Shown: positions 28,304 through 38,476, counted from the first letter of the stretch. The stretch: 64,000 nucleotides of DNA from Pseudomonas abieticivorans (GCF_023509015.1 NZ_CP094975.1:4519501-4583500); one strand, 5' to 3'. Program-made: numbers and translations. Notes: generated by a model not told the origin, from the letters alone.

Positions 28304-29607
28304 CCGCACGCACCCTTGGCGAGTGGCTCGCCTACCTCGAGCAGTTGCACCCGGTAGCCATCGACATGGGCCTGGCGCGCTCGCAACAGGTAGCGGCCCG
28401 GCTCAAGCTGGGCAAGCTGGCGCCTCGGGTGATTACCGTGACCGGTACCAACGGCAAGGGCTCCACGTGCGCCTTTGTCGCCTCGCTGCTCAAGCAGCAG
28501 GGGCTCAAAGTCGGCGTGTACAGCTCGCCGCACCTCATTCGCTACAACGAGCGGGTGCTGATCGATGGCGTCGAAGCCAGCGACCAGCAACTGTGCGACG
28601 CCTTCGCCGCCCTTGAAGCGGCGCGCGGCGATATTTCCCTGACCTACTTCGAAATGGGCACCCTGGCGGCGTTCTGGCTGTTCGAGCGCTGCCAGCTCGA
28701 TGCGGTGGTGCTGGAAGTGGGCCTGGGCGGGCGCCTGGACACGGTCAATATCATTGATCCGGACCTGGCGCTGGTCACCAGCGTAGGCCTGGATCACGCC
28801 GATTACCTGGGCGATACCCGCGAGTCGGTGGGTTATGAGAAGGCCGGGATCTTCCGTGCCGGCACGCCCGCCCTGTGCGGGGACCAAGACCCACCGCACA
28901 CCCTGCTCGACAAGGTGCGCGAGCTGGATTGCCCGTTCTACCTGCGGGGTCGGGACTATGACCTGCGCATCAGTGCCAGCGATTGGACGTGGCGCGGTCT
29001 CGACGGCAATGGCCAGGTACTCGAGCTGGGGCCGATGCCGTTGCTGAACCTGCCGATGGAAAACGCCGCCCTGGCGCTGCAGGCCTATGCCTTGATGGAT
29101 TTGCCCTGGGAGGCAGGGCAGGTGCAGTCGGCCTTGCGTGCCGCGCATATCACCGGTCGCCTGGACCGCCGTAGCCTGGTCTGGAAGGGCAAGCGCTTGA
29201 ACTTGATGCTGGACGTGGGCCACAACCCCCATGCCGCTCAGTTTCTGGCCAAGCGCCTGGCCAGCCAGCCACCGGCCGGCAAGCGCCTGGCGGTGTTCGG
29301 CCTGCTTGCCGACAAAGACCTGCCCGGCGTGGTTGCGCCCCTGGCCGACCTGGTCGCGCAGTGGGCGGTTACGCCCCTGGATACCCCGCGTACACGCCCT
29401 GTTGCACAATTGCAGGCCGAGCTTGAGAACCTTGGGGCGTCGGTAGCGTCCTATGGCAGTGTCGCCCTGGCGTTGGAAGGGCAGTGCGACCAGGCGACGG
29501 CCGAGGACGAAATTCTGCTGTTCGGATCATTTTTCTGTGTCGGCGAGGCCCTGGAATGGCTGTCGCAGCACGCCAAGGAGGAAGCTGCACATGGCTTTGC
29601 TGGATAA
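28300..29607 (+). CDS. folC: bifunctional folylpolyglutamate/dihydrofolate synthase
   Basis: FolC adds glutamate to dihydropteroate and to folates. The 435-residue Mur-ligase-family protein has the P-loop [15 protein letters not shown] near residue 48, the [15 protein letters not shown] loop, the central [15 protein letters not shown] and the C-terminal [10 protein letters not shown]. It is translationally coupled to accD by ATGA and overlaps the next gene by 17 bases, so accD-folC-dedD form one transcription unit. Confidence 0.97.
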   Translation: MTARTLGEWLAYLEQLHPVAIDMGLARSQQVAARLKLGKLAPRVITVTGTNGKGSTCAFVASLLKQQGLKVGVYSSPHLIRYNERVLIDGVEASDQQLCDAFAALEAARGDISLTYFEMGTLAAFWLFERCQLDAVVLEVGLGGRLDTVNIIDPDLALVTSVGLDHADYLGDTRESVGYEKAGIFRAGTPALCGDQDPPHTLLDKVRELDCPFYLRGRDYDLRISASDWTWRGLDGNGQVLELGPMPLLNLPMENAALALQAYALMDLPWEAGQVQSALRAAHITGRLDRRSLVWKGKRLNLMLDVGHNPHAAQFLAKRLASQPPAGKRLAVFGLLADKDLPGVVAPLADLVAQWAVTPLDTPRTRPVAQLQAELENLGASVASYGSVALALEGQCDQATAEDEILLFGSFFCVGEALEWLSQHAKEEAAHGFAG

Positions 29608-30244
29608 AGTGTTCAAGCAGCGGATGGTCGGTGCACTGGTGTTGATCGCCCTGGCGGTGATCTTTTTGCCGATGCTGTTTTCCCGGCAAGATGAACTGCG
29701 CCAGGTACGCGTCGATGCGCCTGATGCGCCGGCGGCGCCGGTGATGCAGCAGGTCAAGGTCGAGCCGGTCGAAGTGCCGCAGCCCCAGGCCCTGCAAGAG
29801 CCGGTGCCCACTGATGAGGAGGTGGCCCAGCAACAGCCGCCCCAGGCGCCGAGCCAGCCGGTTGCGCCGGCCCCGCCTGCGCCGGCCAGCAAGCCTGTCG
29901 CGCCTGCCAAGCCGGCGCCTGCCCAGGCTCCGGTGGCCGCTGCCAAGCCGGCCGCGCCGGTGCAGCCAGCACCGGCAGCGCCCGCCAAGGTCGACCCTAA
30001 TGGCCTGCCGGTCAGTTGGTCGGTGCAACTGGCCAGCCTGTCCAACCGTGCCAGCGCCGATGCGCTGCAAAAAAGCCTGCGTACCCAGGGCTACAATGCC
30101 TATGTGCGCTCTGCCGATGGCATGAACCGGGTGTTCGTCGGGCCGCTGATCGAACGTGCCGAGGCCGACCGCCTGCGCGATACCCTCAGCCGCCAGCAGA
30201 ACATGAAAGGTTTCGTGGTGCGTTTTCAGCCCGAGCGTGGCTAA
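29591..30244 (+). CDS. dedD: SPOR-domain cell-division protein, DedD-like
   Basis: A 217-residue single-pass inner-membrane protein. It has a short cytoplasmic start, one transmembrane helix (MVGALVLIALAVIFLPMLF, about residues 12-31), a long Pro/Ala/Gln-rich periplasmic linker and a C-terminal SPOR domain (about 138-214: WSVQLASLSNRASADALQKS and later RVFVGPLIERAEADRLRDTL). SPOR domains bind denuded glycan strands at the division septum. The start ATG has a perfect AAGGAGG and lies inside the end of folC. The position between folC and cvpA is that of dedD in many gammaproteobacteria. Confidence 0.92.
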   Translation: MALLDKVFKQRMVGALVLIALAVIFLPMLFSRQDELRQVRVDAPDAPAAPVMQQVKVEPVEVPQPQALQEPVPTDEEVAQQQPPQAPSQPVAPAPPAPASKPVAPAKPAPAQAPVAAAKPAAPVQPAPAAPAKVDPNGLPVSWSVQLASLSNRASADALQKSLRTQGYNAYVRSADGMNRVFVGPLIERAEADRLRDTLSRQQNMKGFVVRFQPERG

Positions 30245-30341
30245 AGCGATGGGTTTAATCTAAAAGCACGGGCAATCGCCGCTTACCGGCGAGCCACCGC
30301 TCTGTTAAAATGCGCCGCCTTATCCGTCTGCAGGCTGCACC

Positions 30342-30902
30342 GTGGCATTTACCTGGGTTGACTGGGCGATACTAGCAATAGTCGCCATCTCCGCTTTGAT
30401 CAGCTTGAAGCGCGGCTTCGTCAAGGAAGCCTTGTCGCTGCTCACCTGGATCGTAGCCGGTGCGGTCGCCTGGATGTTCGGAGGCGCATTGTCCCAATAC
30501 CTGGAAGGCTACATTCAGACGCCTTCGGCCCGTGTGATCGCGGGTTGCGCCATTCTGTTCGTCGCCACGCTGCTGGTCGGCGCGATGGTCAATTTTCTTA
30601 TAGGCGAACTGATTCGCGTCACCGGGCTTTCCGGGACCGATCGTTTTCTGGGCATGGCCTTTGGCGCGGCGCGCGGTGGCCTGCTGGTCGTGGTGGCCGT
30701 CGGGCTGTTGAGCCTGGGGCCGGTACAACAGGATCCATGGTGGCAGCAATCAAGGTTGCTGCCGCAATTTCTATTGGTTGCCGACTGGTCGAAGAACCTC
30801 ATTCTGGGGATGTCCAGTCAGTGGCTAGCCAGCGGAATCAGCGCACCGGCTGACATTCCGTTCAAGGAGCAGCTCTTTCCTGCCGCCGCCAAGGGGCAGT
30901 AA
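30342..30902 (+). CDS. cvpA: CvpA family membrane protein
   Basis: A 186-residue inner-membrane protein with four predicted helices (FTWVDWAILAIVAISALISL, LLTWIVAGAVAWMFGG, VIAGCAILFVATLLVGAMV, GLLVVVAVGLLSL). CvpA was named for colicin V production and has also been tied to envelope homeostasis; its exact activity is not clear. It begins with GTG. It directly precedes purF, the arrangement also known from Escherichia coli, and the two are probably co-transcribed. Confidence 0.93.
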   Translation: MAFTWVDWAILAIVAISALISLKRGFVKEALSLLTWIVAGAVAWMFGGALSQYLEGYIQTPSARVIAGCAILFVATLLVGAMVNFLIGELIRVTGLSGTDRFLGMAFGAARGGLLVVVAVGLLSLGPVQQDPWWQQSRLLPQFLLVADWSKNLILGMSSQWLASGISAPADIPFKEQLFPAAAKGQ

Positions 30903-30942
30903 GGCTGTTCAGTACAGATTCATTAAGTAGGGGTTGTGTCGC

Positions 30943-32448
30943 ATGTGTGGCATCGTCGGTATCGTCGGCAAGTCGAACGTCAATCAGGCGCTGTATGACG
31001 CGCTCACCGTCCTCCAGCACCGCGGCCAGGACGCCGCCGGTATTGTAACCAGCCATGATGGGCGGTTATTCCTGCGCAAGGACAACGGGTTGGTGCGTGA
31101 CGTCTTCCAGCAGCGCCATATGCAGCGCCTGGTCGGCCACATGGGTATCGGCCACGTGCGCTACCCAACCGCAGGCAGCTCGACCTCGGCCGAGGCGCAG
31201 CCGTTCTACGTCAACTCGCCTTACGGCATCACCCTGGCCCACAACGGCAACTTGACCAACGTCGAGCAGCTGGCCAAGGAGATCTACGAGTCAGACCTGC
31301 GCCACGTCAACACCAATTCCGACTCGGAAGTGCTGCTCAACGTCTTCGCCCATGAGCTGGCGGTGCGCGGCAAGCTGCAGCCTACCGAGGAAGACGTATT
31401 CGCCGCCGTCACCGACGTGCACAACCGTTGCCGCGGTGGTTACGCGGTAGTGGCGATGATCACCGGTTACGGCATCGTCGGTTTCCGCGACCCGAACGCG
31501 ATCCGCCCGATCGTCTTCGGCCAGCGCCACACCGACGAAGGCGTGGAATACATGATCGCCTCCGAAAGCGTGTCCCTGGACGTGCTGGGTTTCACCCTGA
31601 TTCGCGATTTGGCGCCGGGCGAAGCGGTCTACATCACTGAAGACGGCAAGCTGCACACCCGTCAGTGCGCGACCAACCCGCAATACAACCCGTGCATCTT
31701 CGAACACGTCTACCTGGCGCGTCCGGATTCGATCATCGACGGCATCTCGGTGTACAAGGCGCGCCTGCGCATGGGCGAGAAGCTGGCCGACAAGATCCTG
31801 CGCGAGCGCCCGGACCACGACATCGACGTGGTCATCCCGATCCCGGACACCAGCCGCACTGCGGCCCTGGAGCTGGCGAACCACCTGGGCGTCAAGTTCC
31901 GCGAAGGCTTCGTCAAGAACCGCTACATCGGCCGTACCTTCATCATGCCCGGCCAGGCCGCCCGTAAAAAGTCGGTGCGCCAGAAGCTCAACGCCATCGA
32001 GCTGGAATTTCGCGGCAAGAACGTCATGCTGGTCGACGACTCGATCGTGCGCGGCACCACTTGCAAGCAGATCATCCAGATGGCCCGTGAAGCCGGCGCC
32101 AAGAACGTCTACTTTTGCTCGGCGGCCCCGGCCGTTCGCTACCCGAACGTCTACGGCATCGACATGCCGAGCGCCCACGAGCTGATCGCACACAACCGCA
32201 GCACCCAGGACGTGGCCGACCTGATCGGCGCCGACTGGCTGATCTACCAGGACCTGCCGGACTTGATCGATGCGGTCGGTGGCGGCAAGGTCAAGATCGA
32301 AAGCTTCGACTGCGCGGTGTTCGACGGCAAGTACGTGACTGGCGACATCGACGCCACTTACCTGCACAGGATCGAACAGGCGCGCAACGACGCCTCCAAG
32401 GTCAAGACCCAGGCGGTCAGCGCGATTATCGATCTGTACAACAACTGA
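30943..32448 (+). CDS. purF: amidophosphoribosyltransferase
   Basis: PurF makes phosphoribosylamine from PRPP and glutamine, the committed step of purine synthesis. The 501-residue protein starts MCGIVGIVG; Cys2 becomes the N-terminal nucleophile of the glutaminase domain after Met removal. It also has HNGNLTN and the PRPP loop [17 protein letters not shown] near residue 365. An ATG-like start 9 bases upstream would mask the nucleophile, which decides for position 30943. It follows cvpA by 40 bases and precedes metZ by 15. Confidence 0.98.
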   Translation: MCGIVGIVGKSNVNQALYDALTVLQHRGQDAAGIVTSHDGRLFLRKDNGLVRDVFQQRHMQRLVGHMGIGHVRYPTAGSSTSAEAQPFYVNSPYGITLAHNGNLTNVEQLAKEIYESDLRHVNTNSDSEVLLNVFAHELAVRGKLQPTEEDVFAAVTDVHNRCRGGYAVVAMITGYGIVGFRDPNAIRPIVFGQRHTDEGVEYMIASESVSLDVLGFTLIRDLAPGEAVYITEDGKLHTRQCATNPQYNPCIFEHVYLARPDSIIDGISVYKARLRMGEKLADKILRERPDHDIDVVIPIPDTSRTAALELANHLGVKFREGFVKNRYIGRTFIMPGQAARKKSVRQKLNAIELEFRGKNVMLVDDSIVRGTTCKQIIQMAREAGAKNVYFCSAAPAVRYPNVYGIDMPSAHELIAHNRSTQDVADLIGADWLIYQDLPDLIDAVGGGKVKIESFDCAVFDGKYVTGDIDATYLHRIEQARNDASKVKTQAVSAIIDLYNN

Positions 32449-32463
32449 TTAGGAGCACGCGGC

Positions 32464-33675
32464 ATGACACAGGAATGGGATGCCGGGCGACTGGACAGCG
32501 ACCTCGAGGGCGTGTCTTTCGACACCCTCGCGGTACGCGCCGGCCAGCACCGCACGCCGGAAGGTGAGCACAGTGACCCGCTGTTCTTCACCTCCAGCTA
32601 CGTCTTCCGCACCGCGGCTGATGCCGCGGCGCGTTTTGCCGGCGAAGTGCCGGGCAACGTCTACTCGCGCTACACCAACCCGACCGTGCGTTCTTTCGAA
32701 GAGCGCATCGCCGCCCTGGAAGGCGCCGAGCAGGCCGTTGGTTTCGCCACCGGCATGGCCGCCATCACGGCCGTGGCCATGGGCCTGTGCAGCGCTGGCG
32801 ATCACGTGTTGATCTCGCAAAGCGTGTTCGGCTCCACCATCAGCCTGTTCGACAAGTACTTCAAGCGCTTCGGCATCGAGGTCGAGTACGTGCCGTTGGC
32901 CAACCTCGATGGCTGGAAGGCCGCGATCAAGGCAAACACCAAGTTGTTGTTCGTCGAGTCGCCGTCCAACCCGCTGGCCGAACTGGTCGATATTGCCGCA
33001 TTGGCCGACATCGCCCACGCCAAGGGCACCTTGCTGGTGGTCGACAACTGCTTCAGCACCCCGGCCTTGCAACAGCCGTTGAAGCTGGGCGCGGACATTG
33101 TCGTGCACTCGGCCACCAAGTTCATCGACGGCCAGGGCCGTTGCATGGGCGGCGTGGTGGCCGGCCGTGCCGAGCACATGAAAGAGATGGTCGGCGTGGT
33201 GCGCACCGCCGGTGCCTCGCTCAGCCCATTCAACGCCTGGATCTTCCTCAAAGGCCTGGAAACCCTGAACCTGCGCATGCGCGCCCACTGTGCCAGTGCC
33301 CAGGTCCTGGCGCAGTGGCTGGAACAGCAGGACGGCATCGAGAAGGTGCATTACGCCGGCTTGCCCAGCCACCCGCAGCACGAACTGGCCAAGCGTCAGA
33401 TGCGCGGCTTCGGTGGCGTGGTGAGCTTTGAGGTCAAGGGCGGCAAAGAGGGCGCCTGGCGCTTTATCGACGCCACCCGGTTGATCTCGATCACCGCCAA
33501 CCTGGGTGACAGCAAGACCACCATCACCCACCCGGGCACCACCTCCCACGGGCGCTTGTCGCCACAGGAGCGTGAAGCGGCCGGTATCCGCGACAGCCTG
33601 ATCCGCGTCGCCGTGGGCCTGGAAGACGTCACCGACCTGCAGGCCGACCTGGCCCGTGGGCTGGCGGCGTTGTGA
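32464..33675 (+). CDS. metZ: O-succinylhomoserine sulfhydrylase
   Basis: MetZ forms homocysteine directly from O-succinylhomoserine and sulfide, the direct-sulfhydrylation route used by pseudomonads. The 403-residue Cys/Met-metabolism PLP enzyme has [41 protein letters not shown], the PLP lysine Lys219 in [13 protein letters not shown] and the C-terminal [21 protein letters not shown] precedes the ATG. The purF-metZ order is conserved in Pseudomonas. Confidence 0.96.
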   Translation: MTQEWDAGRLDSDLEGVSFDTLAVRAGQHRTPEGEHSDPLFFTSSYVFRTAADAAARFAGEVPGNVYSRYTNPTVRSFEERIAALEGAEQAVGFATGMAAITAVAMGLCSAGDHVLISQSVFGSTISLFDKYFKRFGIEVEYVPLANLDGWKAAIKANTKLLFVESPSNPLAELVDIAALADIAHAKGTLLVVDNCFSTPALQQPLKLGADIVVHSATKFIDGQGRCMGGVVAGRAEHMKEMVGVVRTAGASLSPFNAWIFLKGLETLNLRMRAHCASAQVLAQWLEQQDGIEKVHYAGLPSHPQHELAKRQMRGFGGVVSFEVKGGKEGAWRFIDATRLISITANLGDSKTTITHPGTTSHGRLSPQEREAAGIRDSLIRVAVGLEDVTDLQADLARGLAAL

Positions 33676-34451
33676 TCGACTGGACCGCTACGAGCGCGAG
33701 CAGCCATAACGGCCGCGTCGCGCTGGTCACCGGTGCTGCTCGCGGGATCGGCCTGGGCATTGCCGCCTGGCTGATCAGCGAGGGTTGGCAGGTGGTGCTC
33801 ACCGACCTGGACCGCCAGCGCGGGCCCAAGGTCGCCGGTGCCCTGGGCGACAATGCGGTGTTCATCCCCATGGATGTCGCCGACGAAGCCCAGGTCGCCT
33901 CCGGTGTGGCACACGTGCTGGGCCAGTTCGGCCGGCTCGATGCGCTGATCTGCAACGCAGCCGTCACCGACCCGCACAACACCACCCTTGAAAGCCTGAC
34001 GCTTGCCCATTGGAACCGGGTGTTGGCGGTGAACCTGAGCGGGCCCATGTTACTGGCCAAGCATTGCGCGCCTTACCTGCGTGCGCACTGCGGGGCCATC
34101 GTCAACCTGGCGTCAACCCGTGCCCGTCAGTCAGAAGCGGACACCGAAGCTTATGCGGCGAGCAAGGGCGGGCTGGTGGCCTTGACCCATGCCCTGGCGA
34201 TCAGCCTGGGCCCGGAAATCCGCGTCAATGCGGTCAGCCCGGGCTGGATCGATGCACGGGACCCGGCGGCGCGTCGTGCAGAGCCCTTGAGCGAAGCCGA
34301 CCATGCCCAGCACCCGGCTGGGCGTGTGGGCACCGTTGAAGATGTGGCGGCCATGGTGGCCTGGTTGTTGTCGCGCAATGCCGGCTTTGTCACGGGCCAG
34401 GAGTTCGTGGTGGATGGCGGCATGACGCGCAAAATGATCTATCAGGAATAG
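33672..34451 (+). CDS. short-chain dehydrogenase/reductase
   Basis: A 259-residue classical SDR oxidoreductase. The cofactor loop is [10 protein letters not shown], the NNAG-like motif reads CNAAVTD, and the catalytic pair is Tyr161 and Lys165 in EAYAASKGG; a Ser in VNLASTRAR completes the triad. The arginine-rich cofactor loop with Asp (LTDLDRQRG) suggests NAD. It starts with GTG overlapping the metZ stop (GTGA), so it is coupled to methionine synthesis genes, but its substrate is unknown. Confidence 0.93.
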   Translation: MIDWTATSASSHNGRVALVTGAARGIGLGIAAWLISEGWQVVLTDLDRQRGPKVAGALGDNAVFIPMDVADEAQVASGVAHVLGQFGRLDALICNAAVTDPHNTTLESLTLAHWNRVLAVNLSGPMLLAKHCAPYLRAHCGAIVNLASTRARQSEADTEAYAASKGGLVALTHALAISLGPEIRVNAVSPGWIDARDPAARRAEPLSEADHAQHPAGRVGTVEDVAAMVAWLLSRNAGFVTGQEFVVDGGMTRKMIYQE

Positions 34452-34535
34452 AAGAGGGGGCCTGTGCTTCTATATAGGCAGCACGGGAGCGAAAGCGGGG
34501 AAATCACTTTTTTGAAAAAAACTTCAATAAAGTTA

Positions 34536-34564
34536 TTGACTTACCTTCGATAGCTGCGTAAAGT
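34536..34564 (+). promoter_or_regulatory. promoter of the tRNA-Val/Asp array
   Basis: TTGACT (34536-34541) and TAAAGT (34559-34564) are separated by 17 bases, after an A/T-rich stretch (34507-34535). The first tRNA begins 22 bases after the -10 box. Confidence 0.75.
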
Positions 34565-34586
34565 TCGCGTCATTGGAGAGGCAAGC

Positions 34587-34662
34587 GGGTGATTAGCTCA
34601 GCTGGGAGAGCATCTGCCTTACAAGCAGAGGGTCGGCGGTTCGATCCCGTCATCACCCACCA
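34587..34662 (+). tRNA. tRNA-Val (anticodon TAC)
   Basis: A 76-nt cloverleaf with acceptor stem GGGTGAT/ATCACCC and encoded ACCA. The anticodon stem TCTGC/GCAGA encloses CTTACAA, which gives TAC. It is first in a three-tRNA array. Confidence 0.97.
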
Positions 34663-34723
34663 CTCTGATCCTCTTCTAAACAAAGAGGGGAGGCCTTGTT
34701 ACTGAGAAGGCATCCAACACTGC

Positions 34724-34800
34724 GCAGCGGTAGTTCAGTCGGTTAGAATACCGGCCTGTCACGCCGGGGGTCGCGGGTTCGAGTCCCGTCCGCTGCGCCA
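34724..34800 (+). tRNA. tRNA-Asp (anticodon GTC), copy 1
   Basis: A 77-nt cloverleaf with acceptor stem GCAGCGG/CCGCTGC and encoded GCCA. The anticodon stem CCGGC/GCCGG encloses CTGTCAC, giving GTC. The copy at 34894 is identical. Confidence 0.97.
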
Positions 34801-34893
34801 TTTTTACCTGATTCGGCTATGCCGTGTCAGAGATCGAGCGGCTACTCATGCTTGGTCAGACCTGATTCAAACGGACGCAAGTCCGAGCGATAC

Positions 34894-34970
34894 GCAGCGG
34901 TAGTTCAGTCGGTTAGAATACCGGCCTGTCACGCCGGGGGTCGCGGGTTCGAGTCCCGTCCGCTGCGCCA
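34894..34970 (+). tRNA. tRNA-Asp (anticodon GTC), copy 2
   Basis: Identical in sequence to the tRNA-Asp at 34724-34800. The spacers on either side are unrelated to those of copy 1. It is the last gene before the terminator. Confidence 0.97.
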
Positions 34971-35008
34971 TACAAAGCGTCGAAGCCTTGAACTCTTCGA
35001 TGCACAAG

Positions 35009-35037
35009 AAAAGCGACCTTCGGGTCGCTTTTTTTGT
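35009..35037 (+). terminator. terminator of the tRNA-Val/Asp array
   Basis: AAAAGCGACC, the stable tetraloop TTCG and GGTCGCTTTT are followed by more T, a classic strong terminator. Confidence 0.95.
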
Positions 35038-35181
35038 TTGTGCAGTTTGTCGGGCAGACTGGCAACCTTTATCCGCAGGGAATGTCGTAGTAGGGTTGTA
35101 AACCATCTGAGACCTATTTCATGCGCTTCTTCCGCCATTGTGATGCACAATAGCCGCGGATCGTATTACCCGGGATGTGCA

Positions 35182-36039
35182 ATGTTAAAGTCAATCGGCC
35201 TTGGTGCCTGCGGGCTGGCGGTAGTGATGGCCGGCCTCAGCGGTTGTTCGTCAAAGAAACCCGCCATGTACGAACACGAAAACTTCGATGATGCCGGTAC
35301 CTTCTCGCGCACCTACCCGGTCAGTGATGCCTCGGTGTGCGAAGCCGCGCGCCGTGCCTTGCTCAGCCAGGGCTATATCATCACCAGCAGCGACCCCAAG
35401 CAGTTGGCCGGCCACAAGAGCTTCCAGCAGACTGGCGAGACGCACATGGAGATCAGCTTCTCGGTCACCTGTGCCTCCGATGGCAGTGGTGACCAAAGCT
35501 CGACCATGTTTGCCAACGCCTTGCAGGATCGCTACGCGCTGAAAAAGGTCAACAACTCGGCCAGCCTGGGTGTCGGCGTGTTGGGCTCGGTGTCGATGCC
35601 GATCGGCTCCACCGACGATTCGATGGTCAAGGTGGCCAGCGAGACGGTGGCCTCGTCCAAGTTTTACGATCGCTACTTCGCCTTGGTGGAAAACTTCTTG
35701 CCTAAAGAAGTGAAGAAGAAGGCCCACATCCCCGACAAGCCGAAGGATGAACTGGGCATTCCGGAGCCTTCGGCCAAGCCTGTGCCTGCACCGGCTGCCG
35801 CAACAGCAGCGCCTGCGCCTGTAGTCGCAACGCCTGCGGCACCGGCGGCGCCGGTGGCCACCGAAGCGCACCCGGCTGCCGTTGAAAGCCAAGGCTCGGA
35901 ACCGGTGGCGCCACCGGCCGAAGCGGCGCCGATCACCCCGGCAACGCCTGCGACCACCGCAGAGCCTGCCGCTGCCGAGCCGGCCAGCAGTACGACGCCG
36001 GCCACCACCACCACCACCGAGCCCGCTGCGGCCCAGTGA
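35182..36039 (+). CDS. DUF2242 outer-membrane lipoprotein with Pro/Ala-rich tail
   Basis: A 285-residue predicted lipoprotein. The signal peptide ends in the lipobox LSGC (Cys22) followed by SSKK, which favours transport to the outer membrane. The conserved DUF2242 region spans about residues 28-175 (YEHENFDDAGTFSRTY, KKVNNSASLGVGVLGSVSMP, FYDRYFALVENFL). The last 90 residues are a low-complexity Pro/Ala/Thr/Glu tail that may span the periplasm. The frame is open upstream through the tRNA-Asp genes, but the lipoprotein signal fixes the ATG. The function is unknown. Confidence 0.88.
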   Translation: MLKSIGLGACGLAVVMAGLSGCSSKKPAMYEHENFDDAGTFSRTYPVSDASVCEAARRALLSQGYIITSSDPKQLAGHKSFQQTGETHMEISFSVTCASDGSGDQSSTMFANALQDRYALKKVNNSASLGVGVLGSVSMPIGSTDDSMVKVASETVASSKFYDRYFALVENFLPKEVKKKAHIPDKPKDELGIPEPSAKPVPAPAAATAAPAPVVATPAAPAAPVATEAHPAAVESQGSEPVAPPAEAAPITPATPATTAEPAAAEPASSTTPATTTTTEPAAAQ

Positions 36040-36205
36040 GTGCAAGCCTGTGGCCCCGAGCGGGCTGCAGGCTTCACTAAATTCATGCTCGCGTGCTACG
36101 TTTAACCCAGACCATTTGGTCATCTTTTCTTCATGGGGCTGCGATAAGCTGCCGATGAAGGCCAGGTGAGCCGATGGCCTGTGTTTAACCGTAAGGAACG
36201 CGAAA

Positions 36206-36292
36206 ATGGATGACTATCAAGAAGAGCTGCTCGAGTACCGGGCCTTTGAGCTCGACCCCGTGGAACCTGCTGAAGACGCGACCGAGCTTTAA
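36206..36292 (+). CDS. 28-residue acidic small ORF
   Basis: ATG with AAGGA eight bases upstream opens a 28-codon frame. Its peptide starts MDDYQEELLEYRAFELD and ends AEDATEL; about 11 of 28 residues are Asp or Glu. It stands alone between the DUF2242 lipoprotein gene and the convergent AraC gene. An inverted repeat GCGACC/GGTCGC straddles its stop codon. I do not recognise it. The good ribosome-binding site and position in an otherwise empty gap support expression, but a chance frame cannot be excluded. Confidence 0.45.
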   Translation: MDDYQEELLEYRAFELDPVEPAEDATEL

Positions 36293-36336
36293 GGTCGCGC
36301 ACCCCTTTCCAGCGTACGGCAGCGAACCAAACAGCG

Positions 36337-37365
36337 TCAGCCACCCCGCCGAAACGCCCCCGGTGTTTGCCCATTCCAGCGCTTGAATGCCCGTTGGAAC
36401 GCCTCTGGCGAAGCAAACCCCAGCAAAAATGCAATCTCGCCAAACGCCAGGTCCGTGTCGCGGATATAGGCCATCGCCAGGTCTCGCCGCGTCTCGTTGA
36501 GAATGACGCGGAACTGCGTGCCTTCGTCGGCCAGTTTGCGCCGCAGCGTCCAGGTAGGCAATTTCAGGCGCGCAGCCACTTCCTCCAGATCTGGTTCGCG
36601 GCCGCCATTCAGCAGCGGGCCGAGGAGTTGGGTAATGCGTTCGCGCAAGGTGCGGGTGCGGGTCTTGTGTTCCAGTTCCTGCTCGCAAAGCTGCAACAAC
36701 TGGCGAAAGGTGCTGGGGCAGTGGTCGGGGTTGCGCAGCCCGAGGCTTTGCTGGCTCAGGCGTAGTTGATTATGTTCGGCGCCAAAGCTGATAGGTCCCA
36801 GGCTCAGGCCCTGGTACTGCACGGCGTAGACGGGCGCCTCGAACTCGATATCGATGCGCTCGGCCAGCACTGCCGTGGCGCTCAGCTTGGACAGCTTGGC
36901 CACCCAGCCGGACAGCACCGAGTCCACCACGAAGCGGTTGTAGGCGTTGTAGGGGCTGATGGAGTAAAAGCGCAGCCAGGCGCCGTGGGCATCTTCGTGA
37001 AAACTCGACTGGCCACGGTAATTGGACGCATGCAGTGGCTCGAAGCGGATCAGCGTGCGGGCTGCCTCGCGCACGGTAGGCGCCTGCGCCGCCGTCACGC
37101 CGGCCAGGCCTGCTTGGGCCAGGCGGCTGGCGTTGCCCATGCGCAAACCCAGTGCCGCATCATTGCACAGTTGCATCGCGGCAAAGCCCAGGCGCATGTA
37201 GCGCGGGATCGACAGCCGTGCACCCGGTTCGGCCAGCCGAGCGCTGTCCAGTCCGTACTGTTCAAGCAACTCGGTGGGGTCTTGGCCATGGCTGCGCACG
37301 GCATCCGCCAGGCTCTGGATGTAACCTACGGACAAGTCACCCAGGCGAATACGGGTCGGGTTCAT
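36337..37365 (-). CDS. AraC-family regulator with AraC-type N-terminal domain
   Basis: A 342-residue transcriptional regulator. Residues 1-200 form the helical/mixed domain found in OruR- and ArgR-like AraC regulators (YIQSLADAVRSHGQDP, RYMRLGFAAMQLCNDAALGLRMG). The C-terminal DNA-binding part (about 240-340) has two helix-turn-helix units, including LEEVAARLKLPTWTLRRKL and FGEIAFLLGFASPEAFQRAFKRWNG. It starts 4 bases after the end of the nitrilase-like gene, so the two form an operon. The divergent fadH gene is a plausible target; that is inference from position. Confidence 0.92.
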   Translation of the reverse strand: MNPTRIRLGDLSVGYIQSLADAVRSHGQDPTELLEQYGLDSARLAEPGARLSIPRYMRLGFAAMQLCNDAALGLRMGNASRLAQAGLAGVTAAQAPTVREAARTLIRFEPLHASNYRGQSSFHEDAHGAWLRFYSISPYNAYNRFVVDSVLSGWVAKLSKLSATAVLAERIDIEFEAPVYAVQYQGLSLGPISFGAEHNQLRLSQQSLGLRNPDHCPSTFRQLLQLCEQELEHKTRTRTLRERITQLLGPLLNGGREPDLEEVAARLKLPTWTLRRKLADEGTQFRVILNETRRDLAMAYIRDTDLAFGEIAFLLGFASPEAFQRAFKRWNGQTPGAFRRGG

Positions 37366-37369
37366 GGGC

Positions 37370-38476
37370 TTATAACCATAGGTTGATCAAGCGCGCGCCG
37401 CGCCCGCCATCACTGCCGCGGGCAATGCCGGCATGGCTGGCGAAACCCTGGCCGTCGCTGAACTGATCCCAGAACTGCCCCCGCAGGAACACGCTGACAC
37501 TGGCCGGGCCCAAGTTGAGCCGTTGCCAAGCCTGGCCCTCGGTGACTTCGCCGGGCTTGAGGGTGGCATCTTCAGGAATGTGCCGGCGGTTGAAACCGCG
37601 CCAGGGCAGGTTCCAATGGCCCTTGTCGGCAATCGAGGCCGGCACGGCAATCAGTTGCGCGGCCTGGCTGTTCAACTGGACGTAGTTGGCGGCGTACCAG
37701 CTGTCATTGCCAATCAAAATGCCCAGGCGCCCGGCCGGGGTGTCCAGAACTTGCAGGTGCTGATCCTTGCTGGCCCGTATGTAATTGCGTGTCTCGTACA
37801 AAGGGTAGAGCTGGCGTTGCGGTTGGCCCAGCGGTTGGCCGTCGGCGCCAAATACCACGCTTGCGTTGTACAGCGCGCCGCGGCCCACGTGCAGTTGCCC
37901 GCCAGCGACAATCGGTTCGGGCAGCACGATGGAGCCGGCCACCAGGGTTACGCCGAACTCCTTGGCCAGCCCCCCGAACAGCGCTTGGTAATCGCTGGCC
38001 ATGGCCTCGGCTTTCATGCGCAATTGCGTGTCTTGCAGGCGGTCCTTGCCGCTGGCCCGCAGCCAGGCGCGGGCAAAGCGCAGCGGGTTGCTCACCGCCA
38101 GCCAGTTGAACGCCTCTTCTTCGTGGGCTGCCTGATACAACTCGTCCTTTTCGCCGCGTGCCCACAACCAGGTGCCGATGTGTTCGGGCAGCACCACCAC
38201 GGTTTTTGCATTGAGCAGGCCCAAGTCGCGAGCCCCCTGCAGATAGGCCCCCAGTTTGCGGTGCAGGCGGTACAGGCTTTGATAGTCGGCGGGGTACAAC
38301 TCAGGCTGGATGCCCAGCAGGTTGCCGTTACCGGCAGGCACGCCTTCGTTGACCGCCACCTTGATGCGCAAGTCAGACAGGTACAGGCCGGCAGGGCGTT
38401 GGGTGGTCCACAGCGCGTAACTGCCCAGGGCAACCAGCAGGACGAGTGAGGCGATGGAAATCAGCAATGTGCGCAT
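37370..38476 (-). CDS. membrane-anchored nitrilase-fold protein, catalytic Cys apparently missing
   Basis: A 368-residue carbon-nitrogen-hydrolase superfamily protein. One N-terminal helix (TLLISIASLVLLVALGSYAL) probably anchors it with the domain in the periplasm. The Glu of the triad is visible in VVLPEHIG, but the Lys motif reads QRQLYPLYE and the nucleophile motif reads GILIGNDSWY, with Gly256 where Cys is expected. It is therefore probably not an amidase or nitrilase by the standard mechanism. The frame extends upstream, but the ATG of MRTLLISIA gives the normal anchor. It is coupled to the AraC gene downstream. Confidence 0.8.
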   Translation of the reverse strand: MRTLLISIASLVLLVALGSYALWTTQRPAGLYLSDLRIKVAVNEGVPAGNGNLLGIQPELYPADYQSLYRLHRKLGAYLQGARDLGLLNAKTVVVLPEHIGTWLWARGEKDELYQAAHEEEAFNWLAVSNPLRFARAWLRASGKDRLQDTQLRMKAEAMASDYQALFGGLAKEFGVTLVAGSIVLPEPIVAGGQLHVGRGALYNASVVFGADGQPLGQPQRQLYPLYETRNYIRASKDQHLQVLDTPAGRLGILIGNDSWYAANYVQLNSQAAQLIAVPASIADKGHWNLPWRGFNRRHIPEDATLKPGEVTEGQAWQRLNLGPASVSVFLRGQFWDQFSDGQGFASHAGIARGSDGGRGARLINLWL

